From NCBI GenBank assembly GCA_004028765.1, contig SAIX01000140.1, forward strand, positions 1-51,054: DNA of 51,054 nucleotides. Reading direction: 5' to 3'. The notes beneath the pieces are model-generated. The model was not told the origin of the DNA. It saw only the letters and a list, made by a program, of their open reading frames with translations, and made no database searches. The DNA is from Chitinophagaceae bacterium (GTDB lineage: Bacteria > Bacteroidota > Bacteroidia > Chitinophagales > Chitinophagaceae). Made by a program: the position numbers and the translations under genes. Below, piece after piece: positions 8,495-17,050 of the stretch (its first letter is position 1; every line of letters begins with the position of its first letter).

Positions 8495-8522
8495 AAAAAC
8501 AAGCCCTCTGCGGGAGGGCTTG
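8495..8522 (-). terminator. Intrinsic terminator of the RND efflux operon
   Basis: On the minus strand a perfect 9-bp stem (CAAGCCCTC / GAGGGCTTG, 8500-8522) with a 5-nt loop is followed by TTTTT (8499-8495). It lies 22 bp beyond the stop of the permease gene, the expected place for the end of the efflux transcript. Confidence 0.88.
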
Positions 8523-8544
8523 CGGAAAATTCAGGTTCGATTCT

Positions 8545-11500
8545 TTACTCCGTTATCGTGATCTCTTTCGCATTGTGCTTACCCGATATGAAAGTATATA
8601 CCGCCGGGATCACAAACAATGTGAGCACGAGTGAGAACATAATACCCCCCACCACCACGATACCAAGCGGGATACGGCTGGTAGCAGCAGCGCCAAGGCT
8701 CAAGGCAATCGGCAGGGCACCGAGTGAAGTGGCAAGGCTCGTCATCAGGATCGGGCGCAAACGTTGCGCAGCTGCTTCAACCACTGCTTCGCGTTTGGCT
8801 AAACCGAAACGGCGTTTCTGGTTGGCAAATTCCACGATCAGGATCCCGTTTTTGGTTACCAGACCGATCAGCATGATCATACCGATCTCAGAGAAAATAT
8901 TAAGGGTTTGATCAAACACATACAAACTCAATAAGGCACCAGCCAGGGCCAAAGGCACGGTAAGCATGATGATAAAAGGATCTTTGAAACTTTCAAACTG
9001 GGCGGCAAGTACGAGGTAGATAAGCACCAGCGCCAGTGCAAAAGCAAATACGATATTGGAGGAGCTTTCCGAATAATCCCTTGATGGACCATTGAGCGAT
9101 GTCTGGAATGATTCGTCCAGCAGTTTATCTGCGATCGACTGCATGGCTTTGATACCATCCCCGATTGTTTTTCCTTCGGCAAGTGATGCGGATATGGTAG
9201 CGGCCTTATAACGGTTAAAGTGATACAGGGTCGCGGTATTGCTGCTTTCTTCTAAGTGCACCACGGCATCGAGCGGGATATTATCCCCGTTCTTGTTCCG
9301 CACATAAATATTGCGGATATCGTTCGGGTTATTGCGTTTATCGCGCTCTACCTGCGCCACTACAGAATACTGGAAACCGTTCATAATAAAATACGCCATC
9401 CTTCCGCCGCTGAATGCAGCCTGTATCGCGCCTACCACATCATTGGTGGAAAGACCAAGGTCTTTCACTTTCATCCTGTCTACCGTTAACTGTACTTCCG
9501 GTTTGTTAAAACGCAGGTTCACATCCACGTTGGCAAATGTTTTATCCTTTCTCGCTTCTTCGAGAAATTTCGGGATCATATCTTTCAGTTTAGCCAGGTC
9601 CTGGTTTTGCAGGATGAACTGAACGGGTAATGATCCTCTTGAACCCAGTCCCACAGAAATGGTTTGCTCCTGTATGGCGAATATGCGTGCTTCATTAAAG
9701 CGACCGAATTTTTTCTGCAGTTCATTGGCAATCTCCGACTGTGTGCGTTTCCTTAACTTAGGATCTACCAGCGCCAGCCTGGGCGAAGAAGAGTTGGTGG
9801 AACCGCCGGGGCCAAATCCTGCGGGGGTACGGGCCTGCACAAAATCTTTTTCAGGAATGGAATCGATCAGGTAATTGGAGATATCATCTGTGATCTTCTG
9901 CATGTAATTATAGCTCGTGCCTTCCGCAGCCGTTACCGTAAAGCGGATATTGCTTTTGTCTTCCAGCGGGGCGATCTCGCTTTTCAAAGAACCGAGTATG
10001 AAATAGATCAATCCGCCACAAATAAGTACGATCAGCCAGGCTGTCCAGCGGATCTTCATAAATCCCTGCAGCATCCGTTTATACCCTGATTCCATCCCGG
10101 CAAAGAAGGGTTCTGTTTTTTTGTAGAACCATCCTTCATGCGCATTTTTTGTATTCAGGTAAACGTTCAATACGGGTGTGATGGTGAGTGATACAAATGC
10201 GGAGATGAGTACGGCTGCGGCCAGGGTAACCCCGAACTCGCGGAACAGGCGGCCCACGAAACCTTCGAGGAAGATCACAGGCAAGAACACCACCGCGAGT
10301 GTGATGGAAGTGGAAATCACCGCGAAGAAAATTTCACGGCTGCCTTCAAGCGCCGCTTTGCGGATGGGCATACCTTCTTCCAGCTTCCGGAAAATATTTT
10401 CGGTAACCACGATACCATCATCCACCACAAGGCCCGTAGCGAGTACGATACCAAGCAGTGTAAGGATATTGACCGAGAAACCGGCGATATACATAATGAA
10501 GAAAGTGGCCACCAGCGAGATCGGGATATCGATCAATGGCCGCAAAGCGATGAGCCAGTTCCGGAAGAACAGGAAGATCACCAGCACAACAAGCGAAAAT
10601 GAAATGATCAGTGTTTCTTTTACTTCTTCAAGCGAGCGGCGGATATTGATCGTATTATCGAGGATCACCCTCATTTCAATATCCGATTTATTGGCTTTTT
10701 TGATCTGCTCCAGTCGTTTATTGAATTCGTCAGCGATTTCCACATTATTGGCACCGGGTTGCGGTACAATGGCGAGGCCAACTGCGTTCACCCCGTTCAG
10801 CTTCCAGGATTGTTCCAGTTGTTCCGGTCCCAGTTCCACTTTCGCGATATCGCCTAACCTAACGATCCCGGTTGCATCTTCTTTAATGATAAGATCGCGG
10901 AACTGTTGTTCCGATTTTAACCGGCCCAGTGCCCGAATGATCAGTTCGGTATTGTTGCCGTAAATTTTTCCAGGTGGTAATTCAATATTTTCCGTGTTAA
11001 CAGCAGTTCTTACATCTGTAAATGCAACGTTGTGTGCACTCATTTTATCCGGGTTCAGCCAGATGCGCATGGCATACCTTTTCTGGCCGAATATATTTAC
11101 CGAGCTTACATCTTTAATGGTTTGCAACTGCTGCTGCAAAACATTCTCTGCATAATCACTCAGTTCCAGCAGGCTTTTTGTGTGGCTTTGTATTGCCAGC
11201 ACCATGATAAAATCACCGGAAGCATCTGCTTTTGAAACGATTGGCGGTGCATCGATATCCTGCGGAAGACTCCTTTGCGCCTGGCCCACTTTATCCCGCA
11301 CATCACTTGCTGCGGCTTCAAGATCAACACCCAGGTTAAATTCCACAGTAATGCTGCTGTTGCCAAGTGTGCTTGAAGAGGAAATGGTACGGATACCCGG
11401 GATACCATTGATCTGTTTTTCGAGGGGCTCGGTAATCTGGCTTTCGATGATATCGGAGTTTGCACCCGTATAACTTGTATTTACCGAAATAATCGGCGGA

Positions 11501-11622
11501 TCGATGGCAGGGTAATCCCTTACTGCGAGAAAAGTAAATCCCACCACGCCAAACAGGATGATCATCAGGTTCATCACCGTGGCCAGTACAGGGCGCTTCA
11601 ACGATAGTTCAGAAATATTCAT
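8545..11622 (-). CDS. RND efflux permease (HAE1/AcrB type)
   Basis: A 1025-residue inner-membrane proton-driven drug pump subunit, full length for the hydrophobe/amphiphile efflux-1 family. The N-terminus MNISELSLKRPVLATVMNLM and following TM1 are typical, and two halves each show a large periplasmic loop and a bundle of membrane helices. The conserved VVDDGIVVTENIFRK in TM4 carries the paired acidic residues of the proton relay, with GLVTKNGILIVEFANQ as its C-terminal counterpart. It follows the adaptor gene by 56 bp, so the two form an operon. No outer-membrane TolC-like gene is present, so the pump must borrow one encoded elsewhere. Substrate range cannot be told from sequence. Confidence 0.95.
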   Translation of the reverse strand: MNISELSLKRPVLATVMNLMIILFGVVGFTFLAVRDYPAIDPPIISVNTSYTGANSDIIESQITEPLEKQINGIPGIRTISSSSTLGNSSITVEFNLGVDLEAAASDVRDKVGQAQRSLPQDIDAPPIVSKADASGDFIMVLAIQSHTKSLLELSDYAENVLQQQLQTIKDVSSVNIFGQKRYAMRIWLNPDKMSAHNVAFTDVRTAVNTENIELPPGKIYGNNTELIIRALGRLKSEQQFRDLIIKEDATGIVRLGDIAKVELGPEQLEQSWKLNGVNAVGLAIVPQPGANNVEIADEFNKRLEQIKKANKSDIEMRVILDNTINIRRSLEEVKETLIISFSLVVLVIFLFFRNWLIALRPLIDIPISLVATFFIMYIAGFSVNILTLLGIVLATGLVVDDGIVVTENIFRKLEEGMPIRKAALEGSREIFFAVISTSITLAVVFLPVIFLEGFVGRLFREFGVTLAAAVLISAFVSLTITPVLNVYLNTKNAHEGWFYKKTEPFFAGMESGYKRMLQGFMKIRWTAWLIVLICGGLIYFILGSLKSEIAPLEDKSNIRFTVTAAEGTSYNYMQKITDDISNYLIDSIPEKDFVQARTPAGFGPGGSTNSSSPRLALVDPKLRKRTQSEIANELQKKFGRFNEARIFAIQEQTISVGLGSRGSLPVQFILQNQDLAKLKDMIPKFLEEARKDKTFANVDVNLRFNKPEVQLTVDRMKVKDLGLSTNDVVGAIQAAFSGGRMAYFIMNGFQYSVVAQVERDKRNNPNDIRNIYVRNKNGDNIPLDAVVHLEESSNTATLYHFNRYKAATISASLAEGKTIGDGIKAMQSIADKLLDESFQTSLNGPSRDYSESSSNIVFAFALALVLIYLVLAAQFESFKDPFIIMLTVPLALAGALLSLYVFDQTLNIFSEIGMIMLIGLVTKNGILIVEFANQKRRFGLAKREAVVEAAAQRLRPILMTSLATSLGALPIALSLGAAATSRIPLGIVVVGGIMFSLVLTLFVIPAVYTFISGKHNAKEITITE

Positions 11623-11678
11623 AGCACTTGGCTGTTCTCTTTGATTGATTCGGGTTCAACAGTTATTATCTGTCCGGC

Positions 11679-12734
11679 TTAATTTGCCAGCTGGTCAATT
11701 GTTTTTACAGAGCGCACTTTCAGCTTTGATTTTGGTCTCGCGAACAGCAAACCTGTAACCACCACAGAATCGCCGGGTTTGATACCGGAAACCACTTCCA
11801 CACTGTTGGCCTGCCTGCCGCCTGTTTCCACATTTACAAAACTGGCTTTGCCGCCTTTTACCAAAACCACCTGTTTGTTTTTATCATCCGGGATAATGGA
11901 GTTGGTGGGGATGAGGATACTTTTCTGATCGCGCTTTGCTGCAACATATACTTTTACATAGGCTCCCGGGCTGGCTTTTGCATCCTGCAGTACGGCGCGA
12001 ACTTTCAGGTTACGCGTATTAACATTCACCTGTGGCTCGGTGGCAATGATCACCGCTTTTCTTTTCTGCTGCGAAGTGGCATCTAACTGCACATCTACAG
12101 TGCCGCCTTTTTTGATGAGGGAGCTGTATTCTTCGGGTAAGGTGAAATCGATCTTGGTCTTATCCAGTTGCTGTATGGTTACCACGATATTGGATGGGGT
12201 AAGGTAAGCGCCGGGACTCACCTGCCGTAAGCCAACGGTACCGCTGAAAGGTGCTTTGATCACGGTTTTATCGATCAGCGACTGTGTATAAGCGATGTCG
12301 GCTTTGTATCCGTTTACGGCATTGAGTGCCGCGTCGTAATCTGCCTGGTTCACACCATTAATGGTCAGCAGTTTACGCAAACGCTCTTCTGTTTTCTGTG
12401 CAAGCTCAAGCGCCACTTTGCTTTTGTTCAACTGCGCCTGCAGGTCAGCATCATTGATACGGGCAATCAGGGTTCCCTGCTGGATATGTGCCCCCTCGGG
12501 TACATTGAGGTAAGTGAGGCGGCCGCTGACTTCGGGGTGCAATTCTACATATTCGTTGGCCACCACCGTACCATTGGCTTCCACTGCATTGGTTACATCC
12601 TGCGGCGCTGCAATCAATACATCCACCACTATGGCCTGCTGGGCATTGTTGTTCTGTTGCTTGGGTGCTTCCTGTTTGCTTTTACAGGCGACAAGTACCA
12701 AAAAAACGATCGGGAGAGAGAAGAAAGGTTTCAA
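11679..12734 (-). CDS. RND efflux periplasmic adaptor (membrane fusion lipoprotein)
   Basis: A 351-residue HlyD/AcrA-type adaptor that bridges the permease and an outer-membrane channel. I choose the TTG at 12734 because it gives a clean lipoprotein signal (LKPFFSLPIVFLVLVACKSK, lipidated Cys at about 17). An in-frame TTG at 12815 would place 27 unlikely residues before it. Domains in order are a barrel-sandwich half (NEYVELHPEVSGRLTYLNVP), a helical hairpin (LNKSKVALELAQKTEERLRK), the second lipoyl half (VIKAPFSGTVGLRQVSPGAY), a beta-barrel and a membrane-proximal domain. It is upstream of and co-transcribed with the permease, and divergent from the SDR at 12892. Confidence 0.92.
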   Translation of the reverse strand: MKPFFSLPIVFLVLVACKSKQEAPKQQNNNAQQAIVVDVLIAAPQDVTNAVEANGTVVANEYVELHPEVSGRLTYLNVPEGAHIQQGTLIARINDADLQAQLNKSKVALELAQKTEERLRKLLTINGVNQADYDAALNAVNGYKADIAYTQSLIDKTVIKAPFSGTVGLRQVSPGAYLTPSNIVVTIQQLDKTKIDFTLPEEYSSLIKKGGTVDVQLDATSQQKRKAVIIATEPQVNVNTRNLKVRAVLQDAKASPGAYVKVYVAAKRDQKSILIPTNSIIPDDKNKQVVLVKGGKASFVNVETGGRQANSVEVVSGIKPGDSVVVTGLLFARPKSKLKVRSVKTIDQLAN

Positions 12735-12891
12735 AGGCTGAAGATTTTTAGGCCGATAAAGATAAATACAAAAAATATCCGCATGCAGTTTATCTACGAA
12801 TGGATAACCCCCCAAAATAATTCGGTTGAATATCCGAAAACATCGGTTTGCATAGTAAATTCAGGGAAGATTGCACTGCATATCCTTTGCC

Positions 12892-13731
12892 ATGATGTAC
12901 GAACTCTCCCGTCAATACCCGCAGAAAAGGGCTTTTATTACCGGCGCTGCTTCCGGTCTTGGAAAAGCGCTTGCCCTGGAACTGGCTGCCGATGGCTGGA
13001 CGATCGGTATCGCCGATATCAATGCAGCACAACTTGAAGCGGCATCTGCAGACATCATCGCCGCAGGCGGAAAAACGATCCTGTTCCCGCTGGATGTTTC
13101 GGATAAAGACCAATACAGGGTGGTTGCAGAAAATTTTCTTTCACAAACCGGCGGTATCGATCTCCTGTTTAACAATGCCGGTGTGGGTGATGGAAGCCCG
13201 TTTGAAGAATACAGTCTCGAAAACTATGAATGGATGACGGGTATTAACCAGATGGGCGTGTTATATGGCTGCTATTATTTTATTCCCGCGATGAAAAAAC
13301 AGGGATCGGGCCATATCCTGAATACGGCCAGTGCAGCAGCCATTGGTTGCGCGCCTACCATGGCTGCCTATAACATGACCAAAGCTGCCGTGGTAGCCCT
13401 CAGCGAAACCCTGTATGGCGAACTGATGGACCATGGTATTGCCGTATCCTGTATTCAGCCCACTTATTTCCGTACCAATGTGGTGCAGTATGCACGCGGC
13501 GGCGATATTGTTAAAAAAGCCACCGAAATGTTCATGAAAAAATCGGGCCTGGAAGCAGACAGGATCGCAAAAGAAATATTGCATCGCGCAGGAAAAAAAG
13601 AATTGTACATCATACTCCCGAAAAATGCCCGGCAGATGTGGTTCTTAAAACGCCTGGCACCCGTATGGTTCCGTAAAAAAGTAAAGGAACAGTTTATGGC
13701 AGCGATGCACAAGGCGGCGCAAAAAAAATAA
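12892..13731 (+). CDS. SDR family oxidoreductase (first gene of acyl-CoA cluster)
   Basis: A 279-residue classical SDR from the ATG at 12892 (a second ATG follows directly at 12895). It has the nucleotide-binding TGAASGLG, the NNAG motif, active-site Ser in NTASAAAIG and the YNMTK catalytic pair. An Asp after the second strand (GIADINAAQL) points to NAD(H). The C-terminus is basic (WFLKRLAPVWFRKKVKEQ), as in SDRs that act on acyl or sterol chains. It is followed at 45 bp by a second SDR. The context suggests oxidation or reduction of a hydroxy- or keto-acyl intermediate; the substrate is inferred only. Confidence 0.87.
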   Translation: MMYELSRQYPQKRAFITGAASGLGKALALELAADGWTIGIADINAAQLEAASADIIAAGGKTILFPLDVSDKDQYRVVAENFLSQTGGIDLLFNNAGVGDGSPFEEYSLENYEWMTGINQMGVLYGCYYFIPAMKKQGSGHILNTASAAAIGCAPTMAAYNMTKAAVVALSETLYGELMDHGIAVSCIQPTYFRTNVVQYARGGDIVKKATEMFMKKSGLEADRIAKEILHRAGKKELYIILPKNARQMWFLKRLAPVWFRKKVKEQFMAAMHKAAQKK

Positions 13732-13776
13732 CACTGCGCATATTTCATATCATTCACAAAAATTGAAAAAACGAAG

Positions 13777-14544
13777 ATGCCTCTCAGCAATTCATTCCAT
13801 CTTGATCAGAAAGTGGCCCTTATCACCGGCGCCAGCAAGGGCATCGGCGAAGCCATTGCCAGGATATACGCGGCCGCTGGTGCAAAAGTCGTCATTAACT
13901 CACGCAAACAGGAAGACCTTGATAAAGTGGCCGATGCTATTAACGCCGCGGGAGGGAACTGCACGGGCATCGCTGCGAACGCGGGTGATACCAAGGCTTG
14001 CAAAGAACTGATCGAAAAAACGGTTTCACTGTATGGGGGCATCGATATACTCGTGAACAATGCAGCGACCAACCCGGTGTATGGCCCTGTGGTGCAGTGT
14101 GAAGAATGGGCTTTCGACAAGATCATGAACGTAAATCTGAAAGCGCCTTTTGAATTATGCAAGCTGGCTTACCCCATCCTAAAACAAAGAGGCGGCGGGT
14201 CGGTGATCAATATCAGTTCCATTGCGGCACTTACACCCGATCCGGGCCTGGGAATCTATTCCGTTTCCAAAGCGGCGTTAAATATGCTTACCAAAGTATT
14301 GGCAAAGGAATGGGGCGTGGATGGTATCCGCGTGAATGCGATTTGCCCGGGACTCATCAAAACCAAATTTTCTGAAGCGCTTTGGCAGAATGAAAAGTGG
14401 ATGCATCATTTTGTAAAGCAATTGCCTGCCGGGCGAGTAGGTACCGCTGAAGAAATTGCAGGATTGGCTTTGTTGCTGGCATCTGATGCAGGCGCGTATT
14501 GTACAGGATCGGTGTTTACTGCGGATGGTGGGGCAACAATTTAA
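13777..14544 (+). CDS. SDR family oxidoreductase (DHRS4/FabG-like)
   Basis: A 255-residue SDR with TGASKGIG at residues 17-24, NNAATNP, active-site Ser in NISSIAAL and the YSVSK catalytic pair, ending in the typical GSVFTADGGATI. VINSRKQ after the second strand suggests NADP(H). It resembles DHRS4-like and 3-oxoacyl-reductase-like enzymes. It lies between the first SDR and the acyl-CoA dehydrogenase on the same strand. In bacterial gene sets with ACAD10/11-type enzymes, SDRs of this type are regular neighbours. Confidence 0.87.
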   Translation: MPLSNSFHLDQKVALITGASKGIGEAIARIYAAAGAKVVINSRKQEDLDKVADAINAAGGNCTGIAANAGDTKACKELIEKTVSLYGGIDILVNNAATNPVYGPVVQCEEWAFDKIMNVNLKAPFELCKLAYPILKQRGGGSVINISSIAALTPDPGLGIYSVSKAALNMLTKVLAKEWGVDGIRVNAICPGLIKTKFSEALWQNEKWMHHFVKQLPAGRVGTAEEIAGLALLLASDAGAYCTGSVFTADGGATI

Positions 14545-14576
14545 AAAAGGAAGATTTTTATTTTTTACCCATCAAC

Positions 14577-14625
14577 AGTTTTTCATGGCATCTTCGTTGC
14601 GTCGCACAGTTCAACTGCGGGTTTT
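14577..14625 (+). repeat. Two-copy intergenic element, copy A
   Basis: The sequence GTTTTTCATGGCATC followed after a 5-nt gap by TTGCGTCGCACA is shared with the minus strand at 22460-22515, with almost the same spacing. It lies 33 bp after the stop of an SDR gene. TGCGTCGCA is itself an odd palindrome. Two long exact blocks at matching distance are unlikely by chance. Confidence 0.6.
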
Positions 14626-14649
14626 TATGGCAGCAAGCTGTTACGAAGG

Positions 14650-14684
14650 TTTGTGGTCAGCTAATTCAGTTCTTAAAAAATTTG
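14650..14684 (+). promoter_or_regulatory. Possible Bacteroidota promoter for the acyl-CoA dehydrogenase gene
   Basis: TTTG at 14650-14653 and AAAATTTG at 14677-14684 (one mismatch to TAnnTTTG) are separated by 23 bp, the upper limit of the usual spacing for the Bacteroidota primary sigma factor. It would leave an 80-nt leader before the ATG at 14771. Weak evidence. Confidence 0.25.
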
Positions 14685-14770
14685 AAAAATAATCAGCCAT
14701 TCATCCGGTCTGCCGGCACAATTGCGAATCATATTTTATCGACACACAACATTCAAATCAGTTACATAGC

Positions 14771-15991
14771 ATGGAGTCTGTTTTTGCCACCGATCGATTA
14801 ACCGCCCTTTTACCCGCCATCCGGAAATTTGTTCTGGATGAACTGGTGCCATTGGAAAAAGAGCACAGCAACCGCCCTTTTAAACAAACCGAAAAAATAT
14901 TAGCAGCCAAAAGAGAACTCGTAAAACAAAATGGCTGGTGGAACCTGCACCTGCCCGAAGCAGAAGGAGGAAAAGGCCTCACCCTCTGCGAGTTTGCACA
15001 GATCAGCGAAACACTTTCCCTCGCGCCTTATTATGGACAATATACGTTTAACTGCCAGGCACCGGATATCGGTAATACCGAACTGATCAGCCGCTTTGCT
15101 TCAACAGCCATCAAAGAAAAATTTTTACAACCCTTACTCGACGGAAAAATCCGGAGTTGTTTTTCCATGACAGAGCCGGAATTCGCCGGATCCAATCCCA
15201 CACGCCTTGCCACCACCGCTGTTCGTGAAGGCGATACATACCTCATCAACGGCCATAAATGGTTTACCTCTTCTGCCGATGGTGCTGCATTTGCGGTGGT
15301 AATGGCTGTTACCAATCCTGACGCAGCTGCACATGAACGTGCCAGCATGATCATTGTACCTGCTGATACACCCGGTTTTGAACTGGTACGTAACATTCCC
15401 ATATTCGGTGAAACAGGGGAGGGCTGGGCCAGTCATGCAGAGATCAGGTATGTGAATTGCCGGGTACCCGTTATCAACCGCATCGGTGAAGAAGGGATGG
15501 GTTTTCGCCTGGCGCAGGAACGCCTGGGCCCAGGCCGCATCCATCATTGCATGCGCTGGGTGGGCATCGCTGAAAAAGCGCTCGACCTTTTATGCAAACG
15601 CGCTGCTTCCCGCGAAATGGAAGAAGGCGTAATGCTGGGCGAGAAACAGTTTATCCAGGGCTATATCGCTGAAAGCCGCGTGGAAATTGATGCAGCGCGT
15701 TTACTGGTGCTGCGTACCGCAAGAAATATGGATGAACTCGGCGCCAAAGCTGTACGCGATGAAATTTCCGGTATCAAATTTTATGTGGCCAATATGGTAT
15801 TGAAAGTGCTCGACCGTGCCATACAGGTTCATGGCGGTATGGGGCTTACCGATGAAACCCTGCTGGCCAACCTGTACCAGCACGAACGCGGTGCCAGGAT
15901 CTGGGACGGCGCAGATGAAGTGCACAAGCAGGTACTCGCAATAAGCATCCTGAAAAAATATGGGCTCGATATCAAAAAGAAAAAACAATAA
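14771..15991 (+). CDS. Acyl-CoA dehydrogenase, ACAD10/11-like
   Basis: A 406-residue FAD enzyme with the three acyl-CoA dehydrogenase domains: N-terminal helical, middle beta (CFSMTEPEFAGSNPT, the FAD/substrate loop, then INGHKWFTSSADGA) and C-terminal helical. The segment LGPGRIHHCMRWVGIAEKAL is characteristic of the ACAD10/ACAD11 and related bacterial branch rather than of short- or medium-chain enzymes. In GGMGLTDETLLANL a Glu aligns with the catalytic base of medium-chain ACADs, and GADEVHKQVLAISIL closes the flavin site. The adjacent downstream APH-like kinase corresponds to the N-terminal kinase domain of animal ACAD10/11. A role in breakdown of hydroxyacyl-CoA is inferred from that pairing. 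Confidence 0.9.
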   Translation: MESVFATDRLTALLPAIRKFVLDELVPLEKEHSNRPFKQTEKILAAKRELVKQNGWWNLHLPEAEGGKGLTLCEFAQISETLSLAPYYGQYTFNCQAPDIGNTELISRFASTAIKEKFLQPLLDGKIRSCFSMTEPEFAGSNPTRLATTAVREGDTYLINGHKWFTSSADGAAFAVVMAVTNPDAAAHERASMIIVPADTPGFELVRNIPIFGETGEGWASHAEIRYVNCRVPVINRIGEEGMGFRLAQERLGPGRIHHCMRWVGIAEKALDLLCKRAASREMEEGVMLGEKQFIQGYIAESRVEIDAARLLVLRTARNMDELGAKAVRDEISGIKFYVANMVLKVLDRAIQVHGGMGLTDETLLANLYQHERGARIWDGADEVHKQVLAISILKKYGLDIKKKKQ

Positions 15992-16013
15992 CCAGCTGCC
16001 GCTTTGAATTTTT

Positions 16014-17048
16014 ATGCAAGAGAATCATTCCGCTGAAAATATCGATCTCAACGCTTTCAATAATTTCCTCGAAAAAAAGACAGGGATCAATAATATCCGC
16101 AGTATCAAAAAATTTACGGGTGGTTATTCCAACCTTACTTACCTGCTGCAAACGGAGGAAAAAGATTTTGTGCTGAGGCGGCCCCCTGCCGGCGCACAGA
16201 TCAAATCGGCGCATGATATGGGGCGTGAGTTCAGGGTATTGTCTTTATTAAAACCGCATTACGAAAAAATACCACAACCTGTTTTTTATTGTGAGGATGA
16301 AACGGTGATCGGTGCGCCCTTTTATGTGATGGAAAAATTACCCGGCATCATTCTGCGCGCAGGCAATGCGCCTAAAATGAATCTTGCGCCAGAACTGTAC
16401 CAGAAACTTTCAGCAGAACTGGTTCACAACCTTGTAAAAATTCATTCGATTGATATTATTTCATCGGGTCTTATTCAGCTGGGTAAACCCGAAGGCTATG
16501 TGCAACGGCAAACAGAAGGATGGATCAAACGTTATTATGCGGCTGAAACGGATACGGTTCTTTCGATGAATGAAACGGCTCAATGGTTGCAGCAACAGCA
16601 ACCTGCCGGACAAACTCCTTCGTTACTGCACAACGATTACAAATACGATAATGTGTTACTGGATGAAAACGACCTGACGCGTATCACAGGTGTGCTCGAT
16701 TGGGAAATGGCTACCGTAGGCGATCCGCTGATGGACCTCGGCGCCACACTGGCTTATTGGTTTGAAGCAGGCGAAGAAGAAATTTTTAAACAGTACAATC
16801 TTACCTGGCTGCCGGGAAATATTTCCCGCAAAGAAGTGGCGGATATCTATGCCGAACAAAGCGGGCGCAATCTCTCAGACATCCGTTTTTACTATGTATT
16901 CGGTTTATTTAAAAATGCGGTCATCGCGCAGCAGCTCTATCACAGATGGAAACAGGGCCACAGCAGCGATCCGCGTTTCGGTGCTTTATTACCGATGATA
17001 CAATTGCTGGGGAGCAAAGCTTTGAAGGCAATAGAAAAGGGTTTATGA
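16014..17048 (+). CDS. APH-like phosphotransferase of the ACAD10/11 partner type
   Basis: A 344-residue kinase-fold protein of the aminoglycoside-phosphotransferase/choline-kinase superfamily. The catalytic loop reads HNDYKYDN (residues 206-213, catalytic Asp208) and the metal-binding Asp229 is in LDWEMATVGDP. The N-terminal lobe has FTGGYSNLTYLL and the Lys-like FVLRRPP strand. This group is not an antibiotic kinase: homologues are fused to acyl-CoA dehydrogenase in animal ACAD10/11, and LvaA of the Pseudomonas putida levulinate pathway phosphorylates 4-hydroxyacyl-CoA. The gene is 22 bp after the dehydrogenase, so the two are surely co-transcribed. Its stop is 3 bp from a convergent gene. 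Confidence 0.9.
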   Translation: MQENHSAENIDLNAFNNFLEKKTGINNIRSIKKFTGGYSNLTYLLQTEEKDFVLRRPPAGAQIKSAHDMGREFRVLSLLKPHYEKIPQPVFYCEDETVIGAPFYVMEKLPGIILRAGNAPKMNLAPELYQKLSAELVHNLVKIHSIDIISSGLIQLGKPEGYVQRQTEGWIKRYYAAETDTVLSMNETAQWLQQQQPAGQTPSLLHNDYKYDNVLLDENDLTRITGVLDWEMATVGDPLMDLGATLAYWFEAGEEEIFKQYNLTWLPGNISRKEVADIYAEQSGRNLSDIRFYYVFGLFKNAVIAQQLYHRWKQGHSSDPRFGALLPMIQLLGSKALKAIEKGL

Positions 17049-17050
17049 GT

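Noticed and set aside
8402..11473. Several plus-strand frames opposite the RND permease
   Set aside because: They are antisense shadows rich in Ser/Arg/Thr with no family match; the permease on the minus strand is certain.
16014..17048. Aminoglycoside resistance gene
   Set aside because: Although the fold is APH-like, the motif pattern and the adjacent ACAD10/11-type dehydrogenase point to acyl-CoA metabolism.
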